Origin: Diphasiastrum complanatum
Lineage: Eukaryota > Streptophyta > Lycopodiopsida > Lycopodiales > Lycopodiaceae
Direction: 5' to 3'
Length of the DNA stretch: 64,000 bases
NCBI GenBank assembly: GCA_029204225.1
Contig: CM055095.1
Coordinates: forward strand, 43,427,184-43,491,183
In this document: positions 10,971-20,995 of the stretch, in pieces
How positions within the stretch are numbered: the stretch's first letter is position 1
Layout of the letters: every line of letters begins with the position of its first letter
Notes under the pieces: model-generated
What the model was told of the DNA's origin: nothing
Database searches by the model: none
The model's input: the letters and a program-made list of their open reading frames with translations, nothing else
Position numbers and translations under genes: made by a program

Positions 10971-11780
10971 ATGATGAGATATTCCCTCCCAAAAGTTGGA
11001 AACACTCAAAAATTTGAATTAGGAGTGATCTCTGAAACAAAGTCTACGCCATCTCTATCTCCAGGGTCAAACAAGTGTTTAGCACCATCACTATCTCTAG
11101 CAGAGTTAGCGCCATCTCCAACTTTGTTATTGTCATTGTGTTGTTTGTTACTATACTATTGTATTGATGACAAAGCTTTATCATCTTCATGTGGTTTCAA
11201 TCACCAGAATATGCTCCGCTCAAGACAAGAAATTTAAAGCAACCCAAATTGACAACTTCTAATATGGTCCGATACAGAGAGGAAAAGCTAAAGCATGTAG
11301 ATTTATGGTCATCGGGAACATTGTATCCTATTGATCCATGTTCATTGCAACATCCGGATCTTCATTCAGTGAGTCAGTTAATAATCTATATGTGTCATGG
11401 GAAAAATGGTCTTTTGGGTTACTGTGAGAATTTGATGCTCTATGGGAATGCACATTCAATGCAAAGAATACATTATTTGGAAAAGAAATCAAGGAAAATA
11501 TCAAAGGAGTGCGAAGAAAAATCTACAAAGTTGAAAACTTGTTTGGATGAAAATGAGATGCTCAAGAAGGAGATCGCAAGGTTGAAATCTTCTTTGCATA
11601 TGAGATAAAAACTGCATTTCAATCCATGCGTATCTCATATTTGTCTCTTGTTAAAGATATGGATGTGCTCAACAGAAAGGTCCAAAGCAACAAGAGAAAA
11701 AGACTGTAACCAAGGATATATGTGATCTATTATCCAAAGGAGGTCATAGAAAAAGACAAATCCGTGCATTTAAGTAGGTT
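10971..11780 (+). pseudogene. coiled-coil ORF at the 5' end of the transposase-like gene
   Basis: The frame at 11189-11608 encodes a globular stretch, then a strong coiled coil (KKSRKISKECEEKSTKLKTC and onward). With one frame change, coding continues to about 11780 (KDICDLLSKGGHRKRQIRAF). It lies in the same orientation and directly upstream of the transposase-like exons, so it may be their N-terminal exon. No GT-AG join in phase could be fixed between 11780 and 11941. Confidence 0.35.
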
Positions 11781-11940
11781 ATAGCTTATTTGGTATTAAA
11801 TATTGCTTGAACTTTTTGATTCATCTATAATCTCTTGTTTTATTATTTATTCATTTCAACTTTCTATTGATTTTCTTATTATACTGCTGTGAATACTATG
11901 AGTGTCAAAATTTCTACTGACATTTTCATGAACATTATGT

Positions 11941-13601
11941 TTGCAATGCGGATCAGCATTTGTTGTTGAAGACCATTTGGCTGATGAGATTTTGATTGGA
12001 AACTCACTAGGCTCTATCTTGACTTCTAAATCTATGAAATCAATGTTAAACAATAACAAAATGAAAAAGATTAAGGCTTTAGTTATTGATAGCATTATGA
12101 ATGAAGTTGAAAAAATATTAGACACAACATTGCTTCAAGGGGCATGTGACTTTTCTAGCATTAGTAGAGAAGCATATGCAACAATGTTTAAGATGATAAA
12201 GGAGGCATTTGCACATGTAAGTATTAAAAAGTTTCTAATCCCACGACCATTTCATCTTTTAAGAAAAAAAGACATGTTAAACCAAGGTATGCAAACAATA
12301 GTTGGTAATCCATCTCATATCAATGAAGTGTATTGCTCAAAAGGAGAAAGTCTAGCATATAACAATTCCAATAATTTATTTATTGACATTAATCAGTTAC
12401 TAACATTCATCATAAATTTTTACGGTATTACAAATGAGAATGTCAATAACAAGTTGATAGTTGTTCTCAAGTTAGATGAGTCTGAAATCATAAAAAGACA
12501 AAAAATAGAAAGAGTCAATCTCACGATAATAAATGGAGCACTTTCAAATTCAGAAGACTTAGAAGGCCTCAATTTCAGGGTTCAATCAGAAAATGATATC
12601 TCGTGGTTGGCAGCATTTCAGGTATAGCAGTTCCTATCAATAGGGATAATCATTTTAATATGGATTTCATTTGGAAAATCTTCTCTTTGTTAATATTATG
12701 AGGCTAATCATGTTTTTGTATTCTCTTATAGGTGATGAAAGAAGACCATGACATTCTCTCGTGGATATTTAATAGAACATCATATCATGCCACCATAAAA
12801 AATCACATGGAGGGAGTTCCACTCAATATTCCTGGAATTGGCACTTTCAACATTGAATGGCATTTAACAGGAGATGTGAAGATATTAAAATATATGTTCA
12901 ATATATCACATGGCACTAACTCTAAACACCCTTGTCTGTACTGCATGAAGACAGCAAAAGACATGACAAGGAGTACAGGAATATAAAGAGATCGAGAAGA
13001 TCCTAATTGGAAACATGTACTACTGATTCCTCTTCAAAATGTTCATATCTGTACATTGCATGCGAAGGTGCGTATTATAGAAAAATAATCTATTTTCACA
13101 TCTTGTTTGCATGGAATTTCGAGTCAGAGGCCTCTGCGAAGGAAGCTATTTCTAGATTAGAGGATGTGTTGTCCAAAGAAGGCTTACATAAAGGCCACAT
13201 TAAAATTAAAAAAAAATGACAAGCTATCAGGTAAAACAAGAAATATTCCATGCAAGCTGAGCATTGGAGGACCTAAAGCTCGAATATTTTTATCAAATTA
13301 TTCTGGCAAACAATCCAAGATTCAATACACAATTTGGAAAGAAAATATTGCAACAACTCAAGATTTCGAAGAAGAAGGTTCTACTCGTATACACAAAGTA
13401 GAAGTTTCAAAAAAATTAGACAACATGGTGAAATACTTGAGAAAAGATAAATTTTCAAATACTGATGTACAAACGATACAGAAAACAACCAGTGAATTTG
13501 TGGATGTAGTTCAAAGTGCATGGGGTTTAGATCATATAACACATTATATGGTAAAATTTCGATGTTACACTACTATAGACAAATATGTGCAATTAAATTA
13601 G
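11941..13601 (+). pseudogene. DDE-type transposase-like gene, spliced and mutated
   Basis: Exon one (to 12621) ends SWLAAFQ. A 110-bp intron (12622-12731, GTATAG...CTTATAG) joins in phase to VMKEDHDILSW. Visible conserved-looking blocks are VVLKLDESEIIKRQKIERV, then EWHLTGDVKILKYM, then SKHPCLYC, then LIPLQNVHICTLHA, and last WGLDHITHYM. The spacing of an Asp in a KLDE block, a second Asp in GD.K.L..M and a nearby CxxC fits RNase H-fold (DDE) transposases of DNA transposons; this is my inference. A TAA at 12984-12986 and a frameshift at the A-run near 13205 break the frame. The part after HITHYM is lost. Confidence 0.55.
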
Positions 13602-13974
13602 ATACTTTTGGTACTGATTTAGACTATGTTTTTATGACATGCAACACATATTACGACATCATTCGACATTCTTTGCAAAAAATAGTGAAAGTCTTAGCAT
13701 TTGGTCATCGCAAGGAATGGAAAAATCTCATTGAGCAAGAGCGGCATTTCATAAAAGTACACAACATGGCGGGACTAGCACAAAAAACAGTTATATACTA
13801 CAACTTTTTCAATGATTTTATAGAAGAATCCAAATTCATCATAATACAAAATCGACGGATTATAAAAAATTTCAAAAAGCATGCAAATTTATACAAGCCA
13901 ATAGGCAATCGACACACAATAAAATTTTGTATATTAGATAAAAATATTTACAAATTATAATTGAACAGTATCCA

Positions 13975-15290
13975 CTATGCTTTCGATACTTTCTCTAGTG
14001 AAAGTTGCAACTTAGAATCATGCAACAATTTGCTTCTTTCGTATGGATCCAACAACTCATAGTTTTCATGCTTACTCAGATCAACGTAAGCAGCATACAA
14101 TACAAAATGAGATGATCTGAACATGAAATTCACTGGTCCATATATTAAAATTTTAACCGCAATGGTTTTCTTTACAAAAATAATTTTATGCACCTTATTA
14201 AAATTATGTCCTCCAATAAAATGAGACAGTGCCTTGATTGTCATAATCATAGTCTCACCATGTTGATGAAATTTTGAATGGACAACACTTATCTCATTAT
14301 TTTTGAAGAACTTCAGATAGTGTCTCAATGCATGATCTCTTGAAAATTCTCAAGCAGAAGATCTTTGTCCTCCTCGACGAATTGTGAAATCATCAAGGAA
14401 AATTGTTTTCTGAAATGGGAAAAAAATAAAAATAAAGTAAGCTTTAGTATAGTCTGACATAATGAATCTACTAGTACATGATAAAATACAAAAACTTACG
14501 CATTCAGCTTTGTCTTCCCTGATTACTGTCTCTCCATCAATATTATGTCCACCTTTCTATGTCAATATTGTTGGTGAATAGACATTTGGTTGTGGAAAAC
14601 CAAGTTGACTTTGGATTCTGAAAAACTCCTCCTCAAAAGATAGATCACCTTCTTTGTTGCACGTTTCCTCCACAGCCATTTTCAAGCAATCTTTCCTTGA
14701 ATAAAACTTATCATTATGTACATCGTCAATACCAGAGAGAAGATCATCAGTATCAAAATCAATTATATCCAAAAATTCATCAAGCTCTTTGTTCAAAATG
14801 CAAAGATTCTCAACTTTAGTGAAATAAAAAAGATCCGATATATTTGATATTATCAAAAAAGAATTATTATCTATATTATAAGTAGGCAAAGTGATCAAAG
14901 ATGTATCAGAAGGAGAAAGGATAGTGGGTGTTTTAGGGCCTATAAATGATGTCCTATTTCGAGCAGGATCAAAATCTGAACAATCATCTAAATTAATGCT
15001 TGTATCAATAAAAAAAAGTATGTATATCTACAATGTTTGACTTTTTAAACTTTGTACCATTGGAAGAAGCATTTTCAGAAGTGGAAGTCCCAGCTTCCGA
15101 ATCGTCAGAAATATTTAACAAAAGAAAAAACAAATGCAGACCGAAAATCAACAAATCTACATTTTTTATTGTGAATTGGACACTCGTCTACAGACTTGAA
15201 ATCATTATGTAACTTGGTGAATATTCTGTCAAGCTTAGTTTTATAGCTATGCTTGTCGAGTGCCACCAAATCTTGATAATGAATCATATC
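13975..15290 (-). pseudogene. acidic spliced gene of unknown function, convergent to the transposase-like gene
   Basis: Minus-strand coding starts near 15285 and shifts frame once near 15110. It runs through a Ser/Asp/Glu-rich region (SDDSEAGTSTSEN, DFDTDDLLSGIDD) to DGETVIREDKAEC. A clean intron (GTAAGT...CCCATTTCAG, about 14501-14411) joins to KTIFLDDFTIRRGG and a final basic, aliphatic segment ending LSLEKVSKA at 13975. Two in-frame stops and the frameshift make it a pseudogene. Only 374 bp separate its end from the end of the transposase-like homology. I recognise no domain. Confidence 0.45.
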
Positions 15291-15572
15291 CTTTTATTCT
15301 GAGATCTGAATAACGGAGTATTGAACAGAGACTTAAATCTGAGATATATCTCAGAAAATGTCTCCACACCAAGAATAACAACGGTATCGGTATCGATACC
15401 AGAACTGAATATCGGTTTCTTTTATGAAAATAATTTGTGTATATCTTGCGCTCAAAACCGATATTCAATTCTGGTATCGATCTCAAACGCTCTCTGATCG
15501 CAATCTTTTTTTGTTTTCATTCCATGCGCTTTTGTTCAAAGTTTATTTTTTTGATTTTTTTTTTTGAGAATG

Positions 15573-16047
15573 ATGGCCAGGACCAAATCCACTGCCCGTG
15601 CCATAACCACTGTACAGCCATCCCATGCCCGTGTTTTTCCTGGTACTGGCCGTAGACGTGGCAAGAAGCAGGTTTGGATGAGGGAGATTAGAAAACTCCA
15701 GAACTGAACTATTGATCCCTATAGCTCCTTTCAGTCGATCTATCATAAATGTCACTCTGTCACTTGGGCTAAATTTTTGTTCTGTCATGACAGCCATGCA
15801 AGCCTTACAAGGTGCTGCAGAGGATTTTTTGTCCCAATTTCTTGAGGATACCTATCTTTTGGTAGTACATGGTAAGCATGTCACCATCATGCCAAAAGAT
15901 TTCATCATTCTCAGAAGACTTCGGGACCGTTTTTCTGGTCTGCATGTTGATAACGCCAGCACCTCCAGAGACCTGCTCTGGATAGAACCAACTTGCCGAC
16001 TACCTCTAGCTGGAAAAGGAAGCAACCTATTCCCAAGAAAGCTCTAG
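15573..16047 (+). pseudogene. histone H3 domain, centromeric (CENH3-like) type, one frameshift
   Basis: ATG at 15573 opens MARTKSTAR, the canonical H3 N-terminus except that K9 and S10 are Ala and Ile. It continues through a short divergent tail into VWMREIRKLQN (the αN helix). A TGA at 15705 marks a 1-nt insertion or 2-nt deletion. In the next frame the fold resumes: ELLIPIAPFSR (α1), QALQGAAEDFLSQFLEDT (α2), VTIMPKDF and RRL (α3). LIP.APF, AAEDFL and KDF...RRL are centromeric-H3 signatures; canonical H3 has LIRKLPF, AAEAYL and KDIQLARRI. There are no introns, whereas plant CENH3 genes have several, so it is a retrocopy or captured cDNA. A non-histone extension follows and may lead into the protease downstream. 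Confidence 0.7.
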
Positions 16048-17491
16048 AGTTATCCTGGCCAAGAGACCCCGGATCGCCTTGAGCTCTGAGTCAGATGCTG
16101 GAGAATCTGATTCAGATCGAGAATCGTCACCCCTTCCTTCTCCTGTTATTCGTTTAGCTCCTTAGCATGTTTCTTCACCAAAAGTGTTGATTACCCAAGA
16201 GGAGCTCAACAAAATAACAAAAAATTCTGTAAATATTGTATCTACTCTTCTTTTTTCTCCTGTACATAATCTTTTTGTTAGAATTCCATATGATCCTGCC
16301 CAAGTTTATTTTGATTCTGAACATTATAACCAGTACGAGGCCTTCCTAGGTAATAAAATTGATCTTCTCAGCAATTTTTTTGATTTTTTTTTTCCAAATT
16401 TATGTAAAAGCTTTAGATTAGGTCCCAAATTTTGTGTCGAGCTGAAAGATAAAACATCAGAACTTTCAAAATATAATAGTAGAAGCCGAAGGATTTTTTT
16501 TGCAGAATAGTATTAGTTTCGATTCTCATGGTATAGTTTTTGTTCTTAGTCCATTTTTCATGGAGGCAATAAAGGCAAAAGAAGCCGATTTTGAGAAGGC
16601 TGTATATTATATCGAATGCAGTCCTGTGGCAAAATTTTATTTGATTCCATATGAAAATAAGTAAGGATTGCTCTTTTGTTTTTGTTGTTTTAATATGGAT
16701 TGTTGCATGTGGCATTGCTTTAATAAGTACGGATTGCTTTAATAAGTTTGGATTTATCGATATTTGTATTTTGGTTGTTGCAGTCGGCATTGGAGCTTGA
16801 ACATTATATTAGTAAAGATAAATAAGGAGGGAGTATCAAATTTCTATGTATAAAATTAAACTCAGCTGCAAATACACATAGAGAATTTGATTCTCTACTT
16901 TATAATGTCGTTCAGAAAATACCGACAACGGCAACCTCAATTGGAGAGATAACCATAGATCTCTCAAGGTATATTCAATTTATCTTTGATATACATGTAT
17001 TCTTTTTTAGTTCAAATCTATCATCATAGCATAAATAAATTTTCTATCATAATATTACTAATTTTCGTTCAATATATGTAGTGTGTATAGCAAAAGAACT
17101 CTTTTAGTTGTGCATGGTTCGTCCTGTACAATATGAAGTTATTTTTTGAGTGGTATACTTTACAAGTGGATGTAGATATTGAAAAGGTAATATTCTATTC
17201 ATTTGTAGATCCTTTCATTCTAATTCATATTTCTTTACTATCATTGTTTGTAATTTGCTGATTCTCGTGTTTTGTGATGACATTTCACTCTTGAGTCGTA
17301 TACTCCTGACGATGTATATAGATTTCGACAAGAGTTGATCAAAACCTATGCTCAGAACGGTGTAAGCGTTGCACCTAAGATCGAGGGCCCTAAAAAACAA
17401 GCTACTCCTGCCTTAATAGCCTTTCAGATTGTTCAGGATGTAGATCTTATTATATATGATAAAAAAGGAATAGAAGTCCTTCCTAATACAG
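16020..17491 (+). pseudogene. Ulp1-like (C48) cysteine protease gene, spliced and mutated
   Basis: A basic and acidic linker (AKRPRIALSSESDAGESDSD) leads into a frame to 16510, with one TAG near 16163. A second frame reads VFVLSPFFMEAIKAKE and KFYLIPYEN. A GT-AG intron (16661-16783) joins in phase to give PYENNRHWSLNIILV, the IP...HW.L block with the catalytic His of Ulp1. Later exons carry NTHREFDSLL, then QKNSFSCAWFVLYNM, matching the Q.N..DCG.FVLYNM block with its catalytic Cys (Asp and Gly changed). Last comes SYTPDDVYRFRQELI, like the Y..EDI..FR.E. end of plant C48 domains. Such proteases desumoylate or process proteins, and plant DNA transposons often carry them. Stops and shifts show decay. 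Confidence 0.6.
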
Positions 17492-17832
17492 AGTAAGACG
17501 ATATTATAGTAGAGAGTCCTCTTGTCTTAAAAGGCATAGAGGCTCTTCCCGAAATAGAGACAAGATTATAGAAGGAGCTATTCCCTTATCAGTTCCTAAT
17601 ACTAATAAAGAAAGTATAGAAAAATTGACTAAATAGAGATCTATTTGTAAATAGAGATACATCAAAAAAAAAAAAAAAAGATACATGTAAACAACCCGTT
17701 TATGAATTTTTTTTTATTGATATCAATATAGATTCTAACAATCAGGTTGTGTCCATAGTGTAATACTGGAATGCAATTTTCTATATTGATAAAAAGACAT
17801 GATGATTGGCATGTATTTGCTGATAGTGAATC
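17492..17832. other. intergenic, convergent gene ends
   Basis: AT-rich with a 17-bp A run near 17666. It separates the protease gene from the minus-strand gene below. No gene seen. Confidence 0.5.
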
Positions 17833-19199
17833 TTAGTGATCTTCCATAAGTTGGATTGTTTCGCCAATATCTCTGCATTTGATCTCGAGCTCATGTCCTT
17901 TACGTACCTACATAAAACTAATACAAAGTGAGTTACAATTAGTACAAAGATTGTATTAGAAAGTTTTGATTGAAACTATTCATAAAGGATCAAGTGTTTA
18001 CAGTTACTTACGAGTTTACCATTGAAAATGAATCTGAAGTCTGAAAGTACATCATCTTGTAGGAGCAATAGTTCCCACCTGATGTAATTTAGACTCCAAT
18101 TTTCTTCCACCTCAACACACGTCGAAACGGCATCATTGTATATAGTTTTAATGTTTTTTCATTTTGAATGTCCACTGGCTTCCAAGTCTTGATCAAGTGG
18201 CACCCATTTACCTTTATTTTTTTTTCATCTTTGATAATGGAAGCATAAGCTCAACATTTGTTTTTCAATTTGATAATGGAAGCACATGAAAGACATTTTA
18301 ATTCTGCATTCTATTTCTCCATCTGATCTTTTTGTCCCAACCTTCATCCATAAGTTCAGATAATAAACTATTTGATAAATTTTTGCATACAAACATCGTT
18401 AAGGTTTTGTGTACATTGACACTTGAAAAGAAATCCACAAATATATTCAAGGAAATAAACCAACTCAATCTGACTGTTTTTTATTTTGTGCTCATTTTTA
18501 ATGAATTTTTTACATCATTATATATCTTGCAATGAAATGATTCTGAAACTGTAGCATCTGGTGCAATCCATTCATCACTTTCAAAACTAGGTAATGGAAT
18601 TTGGACTATTTGTCCAAAATTTTCTTTTGTATCAAGAATGTACATTGATTCGTAAAAAAAAATCTCACTATCAACTAGATTTTTTGCAGTTCTACCTCGA
18701 TATTGCAGTTGTCCAATATCAGTGTGAATAACATCTAGCACATCTGCTAAAGATCCATTGGGCTCCCATTCATTTATGTTGGATGGATATAAATCTACAA
18801 GAGAAAAATGATCAGATTGGCAAGTTTACTATTAGATATTAATGAATGACAAAAATCTAACTATCAAAAATATCAATACTCACAATTGTTTTTTTTGTGA
18901 TCTTGACGGTTGAATCCTTGCACATTTATCTCTGAATGCATATGTACATGTTGGACTAGAATTTCAAAAATAGATTTTCCTCTTGATGATGTTCTGAAAT
19001 CCAAAATTCTGGCCTTCCAATAAGATCGAAATGATAGTTTTGATCTTTTGCTTTTTCGAAATGCTCCTCTTGATGATGGATGCATCAAAACCCAAGAGTT
19101 TTTTGAATATTTTCTTGGCACCCATAATCCATTATCATCTTTCTCGTTGAATAGAAGCATAGAGTCGATTGAGGAGCACGACTTCCTTGATGGCACCAT
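17833..19199 (-). pseudogene. spliced gene of unknown function, repeated elsewhere in the window
   Basis: ATG at 19199 opens MVPSRKSCSSIDSMLLF. Exon 1 ends at 18884. The intron (GTGAGT...CTCTTGTAG) rejoins at 18794 in phase, giving NNYLYPSNINEWEPNG, and coding runs to ESFHCKIYNDVKNSLKM. Further minus-strand blocks are TMFVCKNLSN...SELMDEGWD, EKQMLSLCFHYQR and W.PLDQD. A last exon is preceded by a GTAAGT...TATGTAG intron (18011-17908) and encodes VRKGHELEIKCRDIGETIQL, then stop at 17833. The middle carries stops and shifts. Homologous blocks recur at 39.95-40.5 kb. No known domain is recognised. It lies convergent to the protease gene. Confidence 0.5.
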
Positions 19200-19324
19200 T
19201 CGTAATGTGCATGCAAAAATCTAAAACACTGAACTATGAATCTGAAAATTTGCGTAGACAAAAAGCCATGAATCTGAAAAAATGTGTTGGCATAAATTTG
19301 AAACACTGATCTGTTTGGCGCCAC

Positions 19325-20480
19325 AAATTAACTCTGGTTAACCATGTTAACCATGATTTGACAATGCATATACATTAATGGTACATCGATTTTCTCATCT
19401 CAACCATCTGTCATATTCATTTTCAATATTTTTGGGTCTCTTCGGGTAGTGATGAGCTGGAAGGGCAGGCCTCATCAACCAATAGCATTTCCACATGTTG
19501 CCCGACGAAATAGCAATATATTTTAATAGTTTTTATTTTATTTATATTTGGAAAATTCTACGTTACGTAGAACCCCGATTTCAAGGTTTCAATTGGTCCA
19601 CATGGCAACGAAATAAGAAAAATAAAAAATAAAGCATCTTTTTCAAAGGCCCTCTTTGGGCTCTAAGTTTCTCTAATGGTTGGAGGTGGCACATCTTCTT
19701 CGTCGTTGGCAATTCCCCTTTGGCAGTTAGCAACATTCTCACATATTCAAAAGCACTCCTCACTTATGTTTTGGCATTTTTGCAGGCTCACGGTTCTTTG
19801 GCAAATATGATTGATATGGAATCAATAGGTTTACTTCCCCCGATCACATCAGTGTGCTACTTCTGGCTTGCTATGTACTTGTTTTGCCATTTAGCTGTGT
19901 TGGTAGGGTGCGAATTGTCCTTTTCTCTATTGTTGTATAGTAAACCCTTACGGGTTCTTTCACAGTTTCACCCATGGGTTGCTTGCACTCTTTGTACTTG
20001 TTCATTTGTGAGTATCTTAAAGTTTTGCAAAAAAAAAAAAAAAGCTAAGCAATTTTATTCTATGTATTTTGACCTTCTAAACAAATTTTGTATAACGAAC
20101 TCTCAAACTATGTACTCTAGAGATGTGCTTCTTGGAAACTGCCGAATGCTTTGTTGCATACCAACTTATCGAAGCATCTTTCATGCATAGATGAAGCTTC
20201 GTATTAGAAACATTTAACATAACCACACCATTTTTTTAAATACTTGCTACCAATTACTTATTCTAAATTTTCCAATTGTCTTTGCCACTTCATGCACACA
20301 AGCTTTTTACAAAACAATAATCCATACTTACAAGGATAATCTTCTAAATGTCAAACTTTATAGAGCGTAATATCATAAATCTAGGAAAATAGTCTTCTAA
20401 CCTTCATAAAAGAGAAGCAAATCATCGGTTCCTTTGAAACTATTAGCCATTATTTTGCTAATATCATAAATGGGTATGTA
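19325..20480. other. no confident gene
   Basis: A short inverted repeat GGTTAAC..GTTAACC lies near 19334 and TTCTACGTTACGTAGAA near 19556. An open plus frame (19720-20190) is hydrophobic and contains a lysine run from a poly-A tract. I do not call it a gene. Confidence 0.4.
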
Positions 20481-20493
20481 GATGATATGGTTA

Positions 20494-20714
20494 CGTAATG
20501 GATTTTTGGTGACTATTCTGCCCATTTCTGAACAGATTAAAAAGCAGAATAGTCACCTGTTTTTTTAAAAAAAAAAAATTAGTGCAGATTATGCCTGCCA
20601 TCTACCACGTGGCAGCATTGGATTGGTCTCAAATTTTTTTAGTGCTGATTCTGCTTGCACCTGCCACGTGGCAATTAAGGATTGAATTAAAAAGGGGTCC
20701 AAAAATCCATTACG
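20494..20714. mobile_element. MITE-like element with 16-bp terminal inverted repeats
   Basis: CGTAATGGATTTTTGG (20494-20509) is exactly complementary to CCAAAAATCCATTACG (20699-20714). Inside, GGTGACTATTCTGC (20508-20521) pairs with GCAGAATAGTCACC (20544-20557). Two CCACGTGG-containing direct repeats (around 20605 and 20663) also lie within. There is no ORF. Confidence 0.6.
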
Positions 20715-20726
20715 CAATGGAAGGGG

Positions 20727-20809
20727 CCGGGCAGAGGCCATTCTGCCCGGTACGGGCCTCGCCTAAAAAAATTCTTGAAAACCATGAGGGCAGAATGGCC
20801 TCTGCCCGG
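20727..20809. repeat. 22-bp perfect inverted repeat (strong hairpin)
   Basis: The arm at 20727-20748, beginning CCGGGCAGAGGCC, is exactly complementary to the arm at 20788-20809, with a 39-nt loop. It contains the word CATTCTGCC, shared with the adjacent MITE. Confidence 0.75.
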
Positions 20810-20995
20810 CTCCTTCCATAATACATCATATTTATAATGAAAGTCAGATCTACTCACAATTAAAATCGTTATCGGCTTTTTGAATAACTTTATCACTTTT
20901 TCAATATTCTCACAAACTTCAAGGTGATATACAACATCAAGGTAAACCAAACATTTGAATTAGATGCATGGTGACAAGAGTACTTTTTCAATGAC

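Noticed and set aside
13520-13960. 146-codon open frame after the transposase-like exon
   Set aside because: It overlaps the preceding frame and has Ile/Lys/Asn-biased AT-rich composition. No block resembles the rest of the gene, so it was not extended into the call.
10971-19199. Endogenous virus rather than a transposon
   Set aside because: No capsid, polymerase or packaging ATPase was seen, and the genes contain plant-type introns. A DNA transposon is simpler.
19720-20190. 156-codon hydrophobic plus frame as a membrane protein
   Set aside because: It includes a lysine run from a poly-A tract and no conserved motif, and no start or splice support was found.
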